From positions 124,001 to 188,000 of the forward strand of contig CACCGK010000001.1 in the NCBI GenBank assembly GCA_902545555.1: 64,000 nt of DNA, read 5' to 3'. Source of the DNA: an uncultured Pelagibacteraceae bacterium (GTDB lineage Bacteria; Pseudomonadota; Alphaproteobacteria; Pelagibacterales; Pelagibacteraceae). Shown here one piece after another: positions 1-8,594 of the stretch. Both the position numbers and the translations under genes were made by a program. Position 1 is the first letter of the stretch; each line of letters begins with the position of its first letter. The notes below the pieces were generated by a model. It did no database searches. It was not told where the DNA came from and was given only the letters and a program-made list of their open reading frames with translations.

Positions 1-399
1 TCTTGTTCCAAAAGTTGCGTATTTTGCACATTTAATATCATGACCTCCAGCCATCGCGACCATATAATGAAACGGCGGTATTCCTCTCTTGTGAGTAGAA
101 ACTGCTGTAGCACACGTTGAGTGGGCATGAACAATTGCCTTTGCATCTTTTTTATTTTTATAGATATCTCGATGAAATCTCCATTCAGATGAAGGAATTC
201 CTTTTTTTTTATCAAAGTATCCATTTAGGGAAACAAAAACTATATCATTATTCTTTAATGCTGAGTATTTTTTTCCTGAAGGAGTAATTAAAAAACCATC
301 TTTGTACCTTGATGAAATATTACCAGATCTTAATGCTGATAATTTTTTCGAATTCAGCATTTTTGAATATTTTATTATTTCAGATCTTAAATTTTTCAT
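1..399 (-). CDS. Class II aldolase, probable MTRu-1-P (Ald2-type) aldolase, 3' part cut by window edge
   Basis: Only the N-terminal 133 residues are present; the gene runs off the left edge. The start ATG overlaps the mtnA stop as ATGA. Visible class II aldolase (fuculose-phosphate aldolase/AraD family) features are SGNIS near residue 27, FLITPSG near 37, PSSEWRFH near 69 and the metal-site HAHS near 91. Linked to mtnP and mtnA, it is most likely the aldolase that splits 5-methylthioribulose-1-phosphate into DHAP and a methylthio-aldehyde (DHAP shunt). The family also includes MtnB dehydratase and fuculose-P aldolase, and these cannot be separated on half a protein. The family is clear; the substrate is inferred from neighbours. 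Confidence 0.75.
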   Translation of the reverse strand, partial: MKNLRSEIIKYSKMLNSKKLSALRSGNISSRYKDGFLITPSGKKYSALKNNDIVFVSLNGYFDKKKGIPSSEWRFHRDIYKNKKDAKAIVHAHSTCATAVSTHKRGIPPFHYMVAMAGGHDIKCAKYATFGTR

Positions 400-1466
400 T
401 TAAATAATTTATTTAAATTGTCAAAAGAAGCTTCGGAAATCCCTCTTTCTGTAATCAGACCTGTAATATATTTTGCAGGTGTAACATCAAAAGCTAAGTT
501 CATTGCTTTACTTTTAGTTGGGTATATCAAAACTCTCTTAATTTCGTTGTTCTCATCAATACCTTCAACGTAAGATAATTCCTCTGAATTTCTTTGTTCA
601 ATTGGAATATCTTTTGAATCTTTAATGTCCCAATCAATTGTTGAGCTTGGAAGAGCCACATAAAAAGGAACGTTGTTATCATAAGCAGCTAATGCTTTAA
701 GATAAGTTCCGATTTTATTACAAACGTCTCCATTGGATAAAGTCCTATCAGTACCTACAATACACATATCAACTTCACCCCTCTGCATTAAAATACCGCC
801 TGTATTGTCAGCAATAATTGTGTTTGGAATTTCCTCTTCGTTTAATTCGTATGATGTTAAGTTTGCACCTTGATTTCTTGGTCTTGTTTCATCTACCCAT
901 ACATGAACGGGTATTCCTTTTTTATGAGCATGGTAAATAGGTGATGTTGCTGTGCCCCAATTAATAGTTGCTAACCAACCTGCATTACAATGTGTTAATA
1001 TGTTTACTGTATCTTTCTTTTTATTATAAATTTCCTCAATTATTTTTAATCCATTAATACCAATATTTTCACAAAACTTTTCATCTTCATCACATATTTC
1101 TTTTGCCTCATTTAAAGCAATATTTAATAGTTGATCACTATTAATTCCTGTTAATTTTTTTATCATTCGGTCTACAGCCCACTTTAAATTAATTGCAGTA
1201 GGTCTTGATTGAATTAATTCTTGTGCGCTTTTTTTTATAAATTCTAGATCATTATTTTCTTGAACTGCCAAAGCTAGGCCATAAGCAGCTGTACCACCAA
1301 TTAGAGGTGCGCCTCTTACCTCCATTATTTTAATTGCATTTATTGCATCATTTACGGTTTTAAGTTCTTTAATTAAAAATTGGTGAGGAAGTTTTGTTTG
1401 ATCAATAATCTTAACAACATTATTTTCAAACCAGATAGTTCGGTACTCTTTTCCCTCTATTCTCAT
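396..1466 (-). CDS. mtnA: S-methyl-5-thioribose-1-phosphate isomerase
   Basis: Cytosolic isomerase converting methylthioribose-1-phosphate to methylthioribulose-1-phosphate in methylthioadenosine salvage. The 356 residues match the usual family length. RGAPLIG lies near residue 51, the catalytic cysteine in THCNAGWL is Cys160, and the catalytic aspartate in GTDRTLSNGD is Asp240, matching the family's numbering. It sits between mtnP and the aldolase, overlapping both by 4 bp (ATGA), so the three are probably translationally coupled. The eIF2B-alpha-like family includes ribose-1,5-bisphosphate isomerase, but the mtnP linkage favours MtnA. Confidence 0.95.
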   Translation of the reverse strand: MRIEGKEYRTIWFENNVVKIIDQTKLPHQFLIKELKTVNDAINAIKIMEVRGAPLIGGTAAYGLALAVQENNDLEFIKKSAQELIQSRPTAINLKWAVDRMIKKLTGINSDQLLNIALNEAKEICDEDEKFCENIGINGLKIIEEIYNKKKDTVNILTHCNAGWLATINWGTATSPIYHAHKKGIPVHVWVDETRPRNQGANLTSYELNEEEIPNTIIADNTGGILMQRGEVDMCIVGTDRTLSNGDVCNKIGTYLKALAAYDNNVPFYVALPSSTIDWDIKDSKDIPIEQRNSEELSYVEGIDENNEIKRVLIYPTKSKAMNLAFDVTPAKYITGLITERGISEASFDNLNKLFK

Positions 1467-2335
1467 TTATTTAAAACTCTACCAGCCACAGTTTTTAATT
1501 TCTCTATAGTCTTTTTTGTTCTTTTTTCTGGAGCAGTAATAATTGCTATATCTAAACAATTATTTGTGGGATCATTTGGATCAACATAACTCTCAAAATT
1601 ATCAATCAAATTTTTAATCATAATTTTTGCTTTTTCTGCGTTTCCTAATAGAACTTTAATAACTTGCTGAACATCAACATTTTCATGATCTGGATGCCAA
1701 CAATCAAAATCTGTAACCATAGAGACAGATGCATATCTAATTTCTGCTTCTCTTGCTAATTTTGCCTCAGGCATATTTGTCATTCCAATTACATCTGCTT
1801 TCCAAGATCTATATAAATTTGACTCTGCTAATGTAGAAAATTGAGGTCCTTCCATAACAACATAAGTTCCATTTCTTTGATAGTCTATATCTGATGTTTT
1901 AATTGCCTCTTCGCATGCATTCATTAAACCATTTGAAGTTGGATGAGCCATTGATACATGAGCTACTATCTCATCGTCAAAAAAAGTTTTATTTCTTGCA
2001 AAAGTCCTATCTATAAATTGATCTACAATTACAAATTTTCCAGGAGGTAAATTTTCTTTAAGAGAACCAACAGCTGACACAGAGACAATATCTGTTACCC
2101 CTAACTGTTTAAGTGCATCTATATTTGCTCTAAAATTTATATTCGAAGGAGAAACAAAATGCCCTCTTCCGTGTCTTGGTAAAAAATAAACTTCCTTACT
2201 ATTATATTTAGTTTTTAAAATCTGATCAGAAGGTTTTCCCCAGGGTGTTTGTAAATCAAGTAATTCTCTTTCTTTAAATTCCTCTACATCATAAAGGCCA
2301 CTGCCGCCAATTATTGCTAATTTATTAGTTGTCAT
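1463..2335 (-). CDS. mtnP: 5'-methylthioadenosine phosphorylase
   Basis: Phosphorolyses methylthioadenosine, a polyamine or SAM by-product, to adenine and methylthioribose-1-phosphate. At 290 aa it shows the family signatures GGSGLYD near residue 9, PRHGRGH near 53, SVSAVGSL near 105, MEGPQFST near 160 and TDFDCWH near 207. The Asp in the last motif is typical of adenine-specific phosphorylases. It is first in the mtnP-mtnA-aldolase set. Adenine phosphoribosyltransferase starts divergently 41 bp away and would recapture the released adenine. The identification is strong. Confidence 0.95.
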   Translation of the reverse strand: MTTNKLAIIGGSGLYDVEEFKERELLDLQTPWGKPSDQILKTKYNSKEVYFLPRHGRGHFVSPSNINFRANIDALKQLGVTDIVSVSAVGSLKENLPPGKFVIVDQFIDRTFARNKTFFDDEIVAHVSMAHPTSNGLMNACEEAIKTSDIDYQRNGTYVVMEGPQFSTLAESNLYRSWKADVIGMTNMPEAKLAREAEIRYASVSMVTDFDCWHPDHENVDVQQVIKVLLGNAEKAKIMIKNLIDNFESYVDPNDPTNNCLDIAIITAPEKRTKKTIEKLKTVAGRVLNK

Positions 2336-2376
2336 AATTAAATATTTATTTATTTATACTTTTATATTTAACTATT

Positions 2377-2904
2377 ATGAATTTAAAAGATTATATTAGA
2401 TCTATTCCTGATTATCCAAAAAAAGGTATTTTATTTAGAGATATAACTACTTTAATCAAAGATGAAAATGCATTTACTGAAACAATTAATCAAATTATAG
2501 AGAGATCAAAAAAGTATAATTTTACAAAAATAGCAGCTATAGAGTCTAGAGGTTTTGTATTTGCTTCTGCTGTTTCATATATTCTAAAAAAACCATTTAT
2601 TATGTTGAGAAAAAAAAACAAATTACCTGCAGATGTTCATTCAATTGATTTTGAATTAGAGTATGGAAAAGCTACTATAGAAGTTCATAAAGACTCTATA
2701 AATGAGATGGACTCAGTTCTAATAATTGATGATTTAATAGCTACAGGTGGAACAGCTGAGGCAGCAGCTAAGTTAGTAGAAATTTCTAAAGGTAATGTAG
2801 CAGCATTTATATTTGTAATAAATTTATTTGATTTAGGTGGATCAGATAATTTAATGAAAAGTAATTATAAAGTAGAAAATTTGATAGATTTTCCAGGTCA
2901 TTAA
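2377..2904 (+). CDS. apt: Adenine phosphoribosyltransferase
   Basis: Makes AMP from adenine and PRPP. The 175 residues are full length for Apt. They contain DYPKKGILFRDIT near residue 12, ESRGFVFA near 54, the PRPP-binding loop IIDDLIATGGT near 115, and the terminal INLFDLGG and FPGH motifs. It diverges from mtnP across 41 bp of AT-rich DNA that must hold both promoters. The pairing with MtnP, which releases adenine, makes biological sense. Confidence 0.96.
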   Translation: MNLKDYIRSIPDYPKKGILFRDITTLIKDENAFTETINQIIERSKKYNFTKIAAIESRGFVFASAVSYILKKPFIMLRKKNKLPADVHSIDFELEYGKATIEVHKDSINEMDSVLIIDDLIATGGTAEAAAKLVEISKGNVAAFIFVINLFDLGGSDNLMKSNYKVENLIDFPGH

Positions 2905-2907
2905 TTT

Positions 2908-3627
2908 ATGAAAAAAAATAAGTTTAATATTCATTATTGGCTTAGAAAAATTTATACAACTAAATTTTTTCAATCATTAACAGGAAATAGAACACAAATA
3001 AAAAAAAAAATATTTACTTCAATTTACAAATCTAAACATTGGGTTCAAAACTCTGAAAGTTTGCCAGAAAGATTTATTTCTGTCTCTGGTCACGGATCAA
3101 ATATTAATACTGCGCAACATAAAAATTTAAACTTTAATTTTAATATAATGCTTGAAAAATATAATATTAATTCAATAATTGATATGCCATGTGGTGATTT
3201 TTTATGGATAAAAAATACTATTATAGAAAAAAAAATTAAATACCTTGGAATTGATATAGTTGACGAACTAATATCAGAAAATAATAAAACTTATAAAAAT
3301 AACCATATTGAATTTTTAGCTGAAGATATAGTGGATTTTAAAACCGATGAAAAATTCGATTTGGTGTTAATTAGAGATTTATTTATTCATATTAAAAACT
3401 TAGACATAAAAAAAATAATCAATAACCTCAAAAAAATGCAAATAAAATATATCGCTCTAAACAATTATGAAAAAATTCAAAATAAAGATGTTGTAGTTGG
3501 TCAACATAGAAAGGTTAATATTTTGAATGAGCCTTTTAATTTGCCTAAACCAATTTTTTCATTTAAGGATTTTGAGGAAGATAAGTTTATATACCTTTAT
3601 AAAATTGATCAAATAACTGCCTTATAA
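2908..3627 (+). CDS. Class I SAM-dependent methyltransferase, substrate unknown
   Basis: A 239-residue protein starting 3 bp after apt, so probably cotranscribed. A methyltransferase core begins near residue 90: IDMPCGDF resembles the SAM-binding motif I glycine-rich loop, LGIDIV near 112 provides the acidic end of strand 2, and FDLVLIRDLFIHI near 150 looks like motif IV. The basic first 40 residues (KKNK, RKIY, KKKI) may bind nucleic acid or lipid. It has no transmembrane segment. I cannot name the substrate; proximity to purine salvage genes may be incidental. Confidence 0.7.
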   Translation: MKKNKFNIHYWLRKIYTTKFFQSLTGNRTQIKKKIFTSIYKSKHWVQNSESLPERFISVSGHGSNINTAQHKNLNFNFNIMLEKYNINSIIDMPCGDFLWIKNTIIEKKIKYLGIDIVDELISENNKTYKNNHIEFLAEDIVDFKTDEKFDLVLIRDLFIHIKNLDIKKIINNLKKMQIKYIALNNYEKIQNKDVVVGQHRKVNILNEPFNLPKPIFSFKDFEEDKFIYLYKIDQITAL

Positions 3628-3648
3628 TTATAATTTTATAAAAAAAAC

Positions 3649-3657
3649 TTATCCACA
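3649..3657 (+). promoter_or_regulatory. Perfect DnaA box upstream of guaC
   Basis: TTATCCACA matches the strict DnaA consensus and lies 49 bp before the guaC start, just upstream of a TATAAAAT hexamer (3661-3668) that could be the -10. A single box does not make an origin, but one in a promoter can let DnaA-ATP regulate a nucleotide-metabolism gene. The sequence match is direct; the function is inferred. Confidence 0.45.
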
Positions 3658-3706
3658 GGGTATAAAATGTTTGAAATAAATTTTTATGATTATAACTTAA
3701 TAGCCA

Positions 3707-4741
3707 ATGAGAATTGAGGAAGAACTTAAATTAGATTATTCAGATGTACTTTTTAGGCCTAAAAGAAGTACTTTAAAAAGCCGTAAAGACGTTAATCTTC
3801 TAAGAACTTATAGATTCAAATATAGCAAAAATGAATGGTCAGGCATTCCAATAATGGCAGCAAATATGGATGGGGTCGGTGAACTAAGTGTTGCTGAAAT
3901 ATTAAACGATTATGGAATGATTACATCTTTAACAAAACAACACGATGTAAAAAAAATTAAACAAAACAAAAATATTAAAAAAATCTATTCTAATATTGCA
4001 CTTAGTGTAGGTATAAAAAAAGAAGATTTTAAAAATTTAGATAAAGTTTTAAAAGAATTTAGTTTTTTTAAATTTATTTGTATTGATGTTGCTAACGGGT
4101 ATACAGAGCATTTTACTAATTTCATTAAATCAGTAAGAGATAAATACCCAACTAAAACAATCATTGCTGGTAACGTAGTAACAGCTGATATGACTCAAGA
4201 ATTAGTTTTGAGTGGAGCAGATATTGTCAAAGTTGGAATTGGACCTGGAAGCGTTTGTACAACAAGAATACAAACCGGAGTTGGTTATCCGCAATTAAGT
4301 GCAGTAATTGAGTGTGCTGATGCAGCGCACGGACTTGGAGCGCATGTAATAGCAGATGGTGGATGCACATGTCCAGGAGATGTTGCTAAAGGTTTTGGTG
4401 GGGGTGCAGATTTTGTAATGCTTGGTGGTATGCTTGCTGGACATGATGAAGGAAATGGTAAAATTGTTAAAATTAACGGAGAAAAATATATTGAATTTTA
4501 TGGATCTAGTTCCGAAGTTGCTAATAAAAAGCACTATGGTGGACTATCGGATTATCGAAGTAGTGAAGGTAGAAAAGTTCGAGTTAAATATAGAGGGAAA
4601 ATAAACGATACAATTTTAAATATTCTTGGTGGTGTAAGAAGTAGTTGTACCTATGTTGGCGCACCTTCCCTTAAACAATTAAGTAAATGCACAACTTTCG
4701 TAAGAGTATCAAATCAGTTTAATGATAGTTTGATTAAATAA
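3707..4741 (+). CDS. guaC: GMP reductase
   Basis: Reduces GMP to IMP with NADPH and ammonia release, connecting guanine and adenine nucleotide pools. The 344 residues follow the E. coli-type enzyme from end to end: the start MRIEEELKLDYSDVL, AANMDGVG near residue 51, ICIDVANGY near 124, the catalytic loop GPGSVCTTR with Cys184, DGGCTCPGD near 217, and GGVRSSCTYVG near 305. It lacks the CBS insertion and flap of IMP dehydrogenase. It ends 1 bp from the convergent phosphoribosyltransferase gene. The promoter region holds a DnaA box. Confidence 0.95.
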   Translation: MRIEEELKLDYSDVLFRPKRSTLKSRKDVNLLRTYRFKYSKNEWSGIPIMAANMDGVGELSVAEILNDYGMITSLTKQHDVKKIKQNKNIKKIYSNIALSVGIKKEDFKNLDKVLKEFSFFKFICIDVANGYTEHFTNFIKSVRDKYPTKTIIAGNVVTADMTQELVLSGADIVKVGIGPGSVCTTRIQTGVGYPQLSAVIECADAAHGLGAHVIADGGCTCPGDVAKGFGGGADFVMLGGMLAGHDEGNGKIVKINGEKYIEFYGSSSEVANKKHYGGLSDYRSSEGRKVRVKYRGKINDTILNILGGVRSSCTYVGAPSLKQLSKCTTFVRVSNQFNDSLIK

Positions 4742-4742
4742 T

Positions 4743-5261
4743 TTATTTTTCAAACTTAAAATCTTTAACATTTGTAGTTTCATATTTTTCAAAAGGCATA
4801 TGTATCCAAGGAGAGTCTTCTAAATAATCTACAGAATAATCAGGTTTAAATTTTGATGTTGATTTGTGCCAAATTACAGCTGTCTTTATTTTTTCATCTA
4901 AATAAAATCCATAAAAATGCTCCAACCATTTAATACTTTTTATTAAAGTTTTTCCAGAGTCTGCTAAATCATCAACCAATAAAACGTGTGAGCCTAAGTT
5001 TGGAGTAGTTTTTGCTAAATCTCTAGAAAAGGTAAATTGCCCTTGTTGGTTTTTAATATCATCACTATCACCATGGTAAGACTCAACAGATAAAATTGCT
5101 AAAGGCACATTAAAAAGTCTACTAAATACATCTCCTACTCTTAATCCACCTTTTGCAATGCAAATAATTTGATTAAATTTTAAATTATCATCATGAACTT
5201 TTTTGGCTAATTGCTCAATCTTTATATGATAATCTTCCCAAGTTATATATATATCTTTCAT
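4743..5261 (-). CDS. Xanthine/guanine/hypoxanthine-type phosphoribosyltransferase
   Basis: A 172-residue type I phosphoribosyltransferase. The N-terminal ITWEDYHIKIEQLA and the CIAKGGLRVGD loop near residue 34 resemble Gpt-type enzymes. The PRPP loop is LLVDDLADSGKTL near 94, and WIHMPFEKYE near 152 is the purine-stacking C-terminal region. It would salvage guanine, xanthine or hypoxanthine to nucleotides, consistent with guaC next to it (convergent) and apt upstream. The exact base preference cannot be read from the sequence. The tRNA-Met lies 6 bp upstream on the same strand. Confidence 0.85.
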   Translation of the reverse strand: MKDIYITWEDYHIKIEQLAKKVHDDNLKFNQIICIAKGGLRVGDVFSRLFNVPLAILSVESYHGDSDDIKNQQGQFTFSRDLAKTTPNLGSHVLLVDDLADSGKTLIKSIKWLEHFYGFYLDEKIKTAVIWHKSTSKFKPDYSVDYLEDSPWIHMPFEKYETTNVKDFKFEK

Positions 5262-5267
5262 AAATTA

Positions 5268-5344
5268 TGGTAGCGGGAAGTGGGATCGAACCACTGACCT
5301 CGGGCTTATGAGTCCCGCGCTCTAACCAACTGAGCTACCCCGCC
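5268..5344 (-). tRNA. tRNA-Met (CAT)
   Basis: The 77-nt minus-strand sequence begins GGCGGGGTAGCTCAG and ends CCCGCTACCA with an encoded CCA. D-stem GCTC/GAGC, T-loop TTCGATC and anticodon loop CTCATAA are clear, with the anticodon at 5308-5310. Elongator tRNA-Met is preferred because the acceptor end resembles the alphaproteobacterial tRNA-Met. A lysidine-modified tRNA-Ile2 has the same gene anticodon and cannot be fully excluded. It is not an initiator tRNA: the anticodon stem lacks the three G-C pairs. Confidence 0.93.
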
Positions 5345-5360
5345 TTAAAATAAAAGTTGG

Positions 5361-5388
5361 TTTATACTACTTTTAAATTTTGTTGCAA
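5361..5388 (-). promoter_or_regulatory. Likely sigma-70 promoter of tRNA-Met
   Basis: Reading the minus strand, TTGCAA (5388-5383) and TATAAA (5366-5361) are separated by 16 bp and lie 17 bp before the mature tRNA 5' end. Both hexamers and the spacing fit a strong housekeeping promoter. No transcript data are available. Confidence 0.55.
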
Positions 5389-5408
5389 ACAAGTTTTGAC
5401 TAAAATCA

Positions 5409-5861
5409 TTATTCTATAGGAATTTTAAAAGTTAAAAGCTCTGTATCATCTATACAGGTTTGTATCTGAAGCTCGTTATTCTTATTTTCAACTTTTGTTT
5501 CACCCATTACATTTTGTGAACAAGAAAATCCTAAACTTCCATGCTGAGGCATACCTTGACTAGTTTTGTATGGGTTTTTAAATTTACTATTTAATACTAA
5601 TTCTGCGCCTTGGGATATTTTGTAATTTGTGAATCTATCAGAACAATTTATAGAATTTTCAATAAATTTAGTTTCACCTAAATTACATTTCTGTAATTCA
5701 GCTGAAAAATATTTTATTAATGTTTGATGATTGCTTTTTGCAGCTTGTTTTTTAGCGCCAGAAGTGTAACCACTATAGGCAACCACTCCTACTGCAGCTA
5801 ATATTCCTATTATTGCGACAACGACTAGAAGTTCTATTAGGGTGAAGCCTTTATTTTTCAT
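5409..5861 (-). CDS. Type IV pilin (orphan, PilA-like)
   Basis: A 150-residue prepilin: short leader MKNKG, then the PilD-cleaved N-methylation site FTLIE with Glu5, and a hydrophobic helix LLVVVAIIGILAAVGVVAY. A variable soluble head follows with cysteines in LQKCNLGE, INCSD, SCSQ and QTCID. The YSGYTSGAKKQAAKSN stretch and the cysteine pattern match the pilins at 27747 and 49150, so these three form a subfamily. It stands about 20 kb from the main pilus genes, next to tRNA-Met. It could be a major or an alternative subunit. Confidence 0.9.
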   Translation of the reverse strand: MKNKGFTLIELLVVVAIIGILAAVGVVAYSGYTSGAKKQAAKSNHQTLIKYFSAELQKCNLGETKFIENSINCSDRFTNYKISQGAELVLNSKFKNPYKTSQGMPQHGSLGFSCSQNVMGETKVENKNNELQIQTCIDDTELLTFKIPIE

Positions 5862-5895
5862 TAAACTATATATTAAAAATGTACTTATTAATTTA

Positions 5896-6099
5896 TTAAA
5901 TAAAAAAAATACCGATTAAACTTACGGTTACAGCTAAAACAAGTGTAAGTAATATTTTTTTTTGTAAGTTTTTTTTTCTGTCTAGTCTAACTCTGTTTAA
6001 TAATATGTTGATATTGGTAGTTTTAATTTTTTCTGACTTAATATTTTTTTTTTTAACAAAATCTTTTTTTAAAGCTATTTCGTCATCATAATTTTTCAT
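5896..6099 (-). CDS. Small protein with C-terminal membrane anchor, unknown
   Basis: 67 residues: a lysine-rich charged N-terminal part of about 45 residues, then one hydrophobic segment (about 47-67) ending at the C-terminus, as in tail-anchored proteins. There is no signal peptide and no recognisable domain. It lies between the orphan pilin and the DMGDH-like gene. The layout resembles the 90-residue protein at 21824 without obvious sequence identity. No function can be assigned. Confidence 0.55.
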   Translation of the reverse strand: MKNYDDEIALKKDFVKKKNIKSEKIKTTNINILLNRVRLDRKKNLQKKILLTLVLAVTVSLIGIFFI

Positions 6100-6150
6100 T
6101 TTGATATTTAATCAGGTAAAAATGAAAAGTTCAAACTATTTAAAACGGAA

Positions 6151-8592
6151 CTAAATATTTTTGTAATTACTTACTTTTAATGGTTCTTTAAGCATATCAG
6201 CCTGATACTTCTTTTTTTCAACCTCTATATAAATAGTTTTATGATTAAGTTCATTAATAGGTATATTTTTAATGTATCCAAAAGACAGATTTTTTTTAAA
6301 GTTGAATGAATAATTTCCAGATGTTGTTCTTCCTATAATTTCATTATCTAGATAAATAGGTTCATCATGAAGAAGAAGAGGTTTTCCTGGTTTATTCTCT
6401 CTAAGAGAAAACATGGCAAATCTAGTGGTTGGTTTTTTATTTTTTAATTTTTCCAAAGCTTCTTTACCAATAAAATCAATTTGTTTTTTAAAACTTATAG
6501 TAAAATCAAGACCAGCTTGATACTGGTTTTCTTCAGGAGATATATCATGTCCCAAATGCAAAAAACCATTTTCCATTCTCATTGTATCTAATGCATGCAT
6601 TCCACAATTAGAAATATTAAAATTTTTTCCCTCTTCTATAATTCTTTTATAGATATCTTTTGCATTTGACGATTTTACGTATAACTCATAACCCAGTTCA
6701 CCAACATATGATAATCTTTGAGCCCATATTTGCGTTTCATCAATTTTAATATATTTTGAGGTTGCAAATTTAAAATTTTCATTACTAAAGTCATCTTTAC
6801 TAAGTTTTTGCATTAATAATCTACTCTTAGGACCAAATATACCAAAAACACAATATTCATCTGTAACATCATTTAACTCTATCTCATCTGATAAATGTTT
6901 TCTAATATGGAATTTATCTCTTTCTCTAGTTGCCGCTGAACTAATAATTCTAAAATAATTTTCATTTAAACAAACTACAGTTAGATCTGTTTCTATTCCC
7001 CCATCTTTATTTAACATATGAGTATAAGTACATTTACCGACTTCATGTTTTATGTTTGATGTACAAATTTTTTGTAATTCTTCATGAGCCAAACTAGATT
7101 TAATTTCAAATTTAGAAAATGGAGTTAAATCAAATAAACCTACGTTGGTCATTGTATTATTAGTTTCATATTCAACAGATGGATACCAATTTTGATAGTT
7201 ATAACTATATTCGTATTGAGCTTTTTCACCATCGAGCGCAAACCACATTGGTCTTTCATAGCCAGCTGAAACACCAAAACATGCTCCAAACCCCTTTAGT
7301 AAATCGTGATGTGGTAAAGTTTTAATATTCCTTGAGGTTACATGTTGTTTATAAGGCCAGTGCATTCCATATAAATCCCCTAATGACTCTGTAATTCTCT
7401 CTTTTATAAAACCTAATTCTGAATGAAATTTTTGAAATCTTTTAATATCATAATTAAAAATATCTTCATTTATATGACCTGTCATTAACCACTCAGCAGT
7501 AACTTTTCCAACGCCTCCACCAGTACCAATTCCTACACTATTTAATCCACAGCTTAAAAATAAATTTTTAATTTCTGGGACTTCTCCTACTAGCGAGTTT
7601 GTATCAGGAGTAAAAGATTCTGGTCCTGCAAAAAACTTTCTTATTCCTATTTGTTCTAAAATTGGAAATCTTTTCATTGACTTTTCTAAATATGGCTCAA
7701 AGTGTTCAAAGTTTTCTGGAAACTCACCAAATGAAAAATCCTCTGGTACTTTGTTTGTTTTATCAAATGCAGGAATAGATTTACCCTCAAAAATTCCTAT
7801 CAAAAGCTTTCCTGCATCCTCTTTAAAATATACGCTGCTATCGAAATCTCTTATCACCGGCAGTGTTTTAGAGAGATTTTCAATTGGTTCTGTAATAACA
7901 TAAAAATGTTCTGCAGGATAAAGAGGAATGCTAACACCTATTTTTTCACCTATCTGCCTTGACCACATTCCAGTTGCCAAAACAACATATTCACACTCAA
8001 TTTCTTTGCCATTAACTCTTACACCGTGAACTTTTCTATTTTTGGTTAAAATTTTCTCAACTGGAGAATTTTCAAATATCTTAGCACCACCTTGTTTTGC
8101 TGCTTTAGCTAACATATGCGTAACACCGCTCGGATCAGCAGCCCCATCACCTGGCATTAAAACACCACCTTTTAAATCTTCAGTGTGCATCATAGGATAA
8201 TTTTTTTTAATAGTTTCTTTGTTTAAAATTTTTATATCAACATCGAATAGTTGTGCTGTAGTCGCTTGCCTTTGAAGCTCTTGCCACCTAGGTTCAGTTT
8301 GAGCAATAGAAAGTGCACCATTCAATCTTAAGCCAGCAGAGTGACCAACTTCTTTCTCTAGTTTTTTATAAAGATCCAGAGAATATTTTCTTATTTTAGT
8401 TATTGAAGCTGTTGGTCCTAATTGACTTACTAATCCTGCTGCATGCCAAGTAGTTCCAGATGTTAATTGGTCTCTTTCTAATAAAACTACATCATTCCAA
8501 CCAAATTTTGTTAAATGATAAGCAACTGAACAGCCTATAACACCGCCACCTATTACAACAACTTTTGAACTAGATGGATAATTTTTTTCCAT
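6151..8592 (-). CDS. Dimethylglycine/sarcosine dehydrogenase-like FAD-GcvT oxidoreductase
   Basis: 813 residues in two parts. An FAD-dependent DAO-fold dehydrogenase (about 1-400) has VVVIGGGVIGCS near residue 11 and SGTTWHAAGL near 45, whose His is the covalent flavin site in mammalian DMGDH. A C-terminal GcvT-type folate-binding region follows (about 430-800) with GLFDLTPFSKFEI near 483 and GELGYELYV near 624. Such enzymes demethylate dimethylglycine or sarcosine, passing the one-carbon unit to tetrahydrofolate. It ends the aminotransferase-ald-DMGDH set, 2 bp after ald, so cotranscription is likely. The exact N-methyl substrate is not determined. Confidence 0.85.
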   Translation of the reverse strand: MEKNYPSSSKVVVIGGGVIGCSVAYHLTKFGWNDVVLLERDQLTSGTTWHAAGLVSQLGPTASITKIRKYSLDLYKKLEKEVGHSAGLRLNGALSIAQTEPRWQELQRQATTAQLFDVDIKILNKETIKKNYPMMHTEDLKGGVLMPGDGAADPSGVTHMLAKAAKQGGAKIFENSPVEKILTKNRKVHGVRVNGKEIECEYVVLATGMWSRQIGEKIGVSIPLYPAEHFYVITEPIENLSKTLPVIRDFDSSVYFKEDAGKLLIGIFEGKSIPAFDKTNKVPEDFSFGEFPENFEHFEPYLEKSMKRFPILEQIGIRKFFAGPESFTPDTNSLVGEVPEIKNLFLSCGLNSVGIGTGGGVGKVTAEWLMTGHINEDIFNYDIKRFQKFHSELGFIKERITESLGDLYGMHWPYKQHVTSRNIKTLPHHDLLKGFGACFGVSAGYERPMWFALDGEKAQYEYSYNYQNWYPSVEYETNNTMTNVGLFDLTPFSKFEIKSSLAHEELQKICTSNIKHEVGKCTYTHMLNKDGGIETDLTVVCLNENYFRIISSAATRERDKFHIRKHLSDEIELNDVTDEYCVFGIFGPKSRLLMQKLSKDDFSNENFKFATSKYIKIDETQIWAQRLSYVGELGYELYVKSSNAKDIYKRIIEEGKNFNISNCGMHALDTMRMENGFLHLGHDISPEENQYQAGLDFTISFKKQIDFIGKEALEKLKNKKPTTRFAMFSLRENKPGKPLLLHDEPIYLDNEIIGRTTSGNYSFNFKKNLSFGYIKNIPINELNHKTIYIEVEKKKYQADMLKEPLKVSNYKNI

Positions 8593-8594
8593 CT

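Noticed and set aside
3649-3657. Replication origin
   Set aside because: There is only one DnaA box, with no cluster, no AT-unwinding array and no dnaA/dnaN genes nearby.
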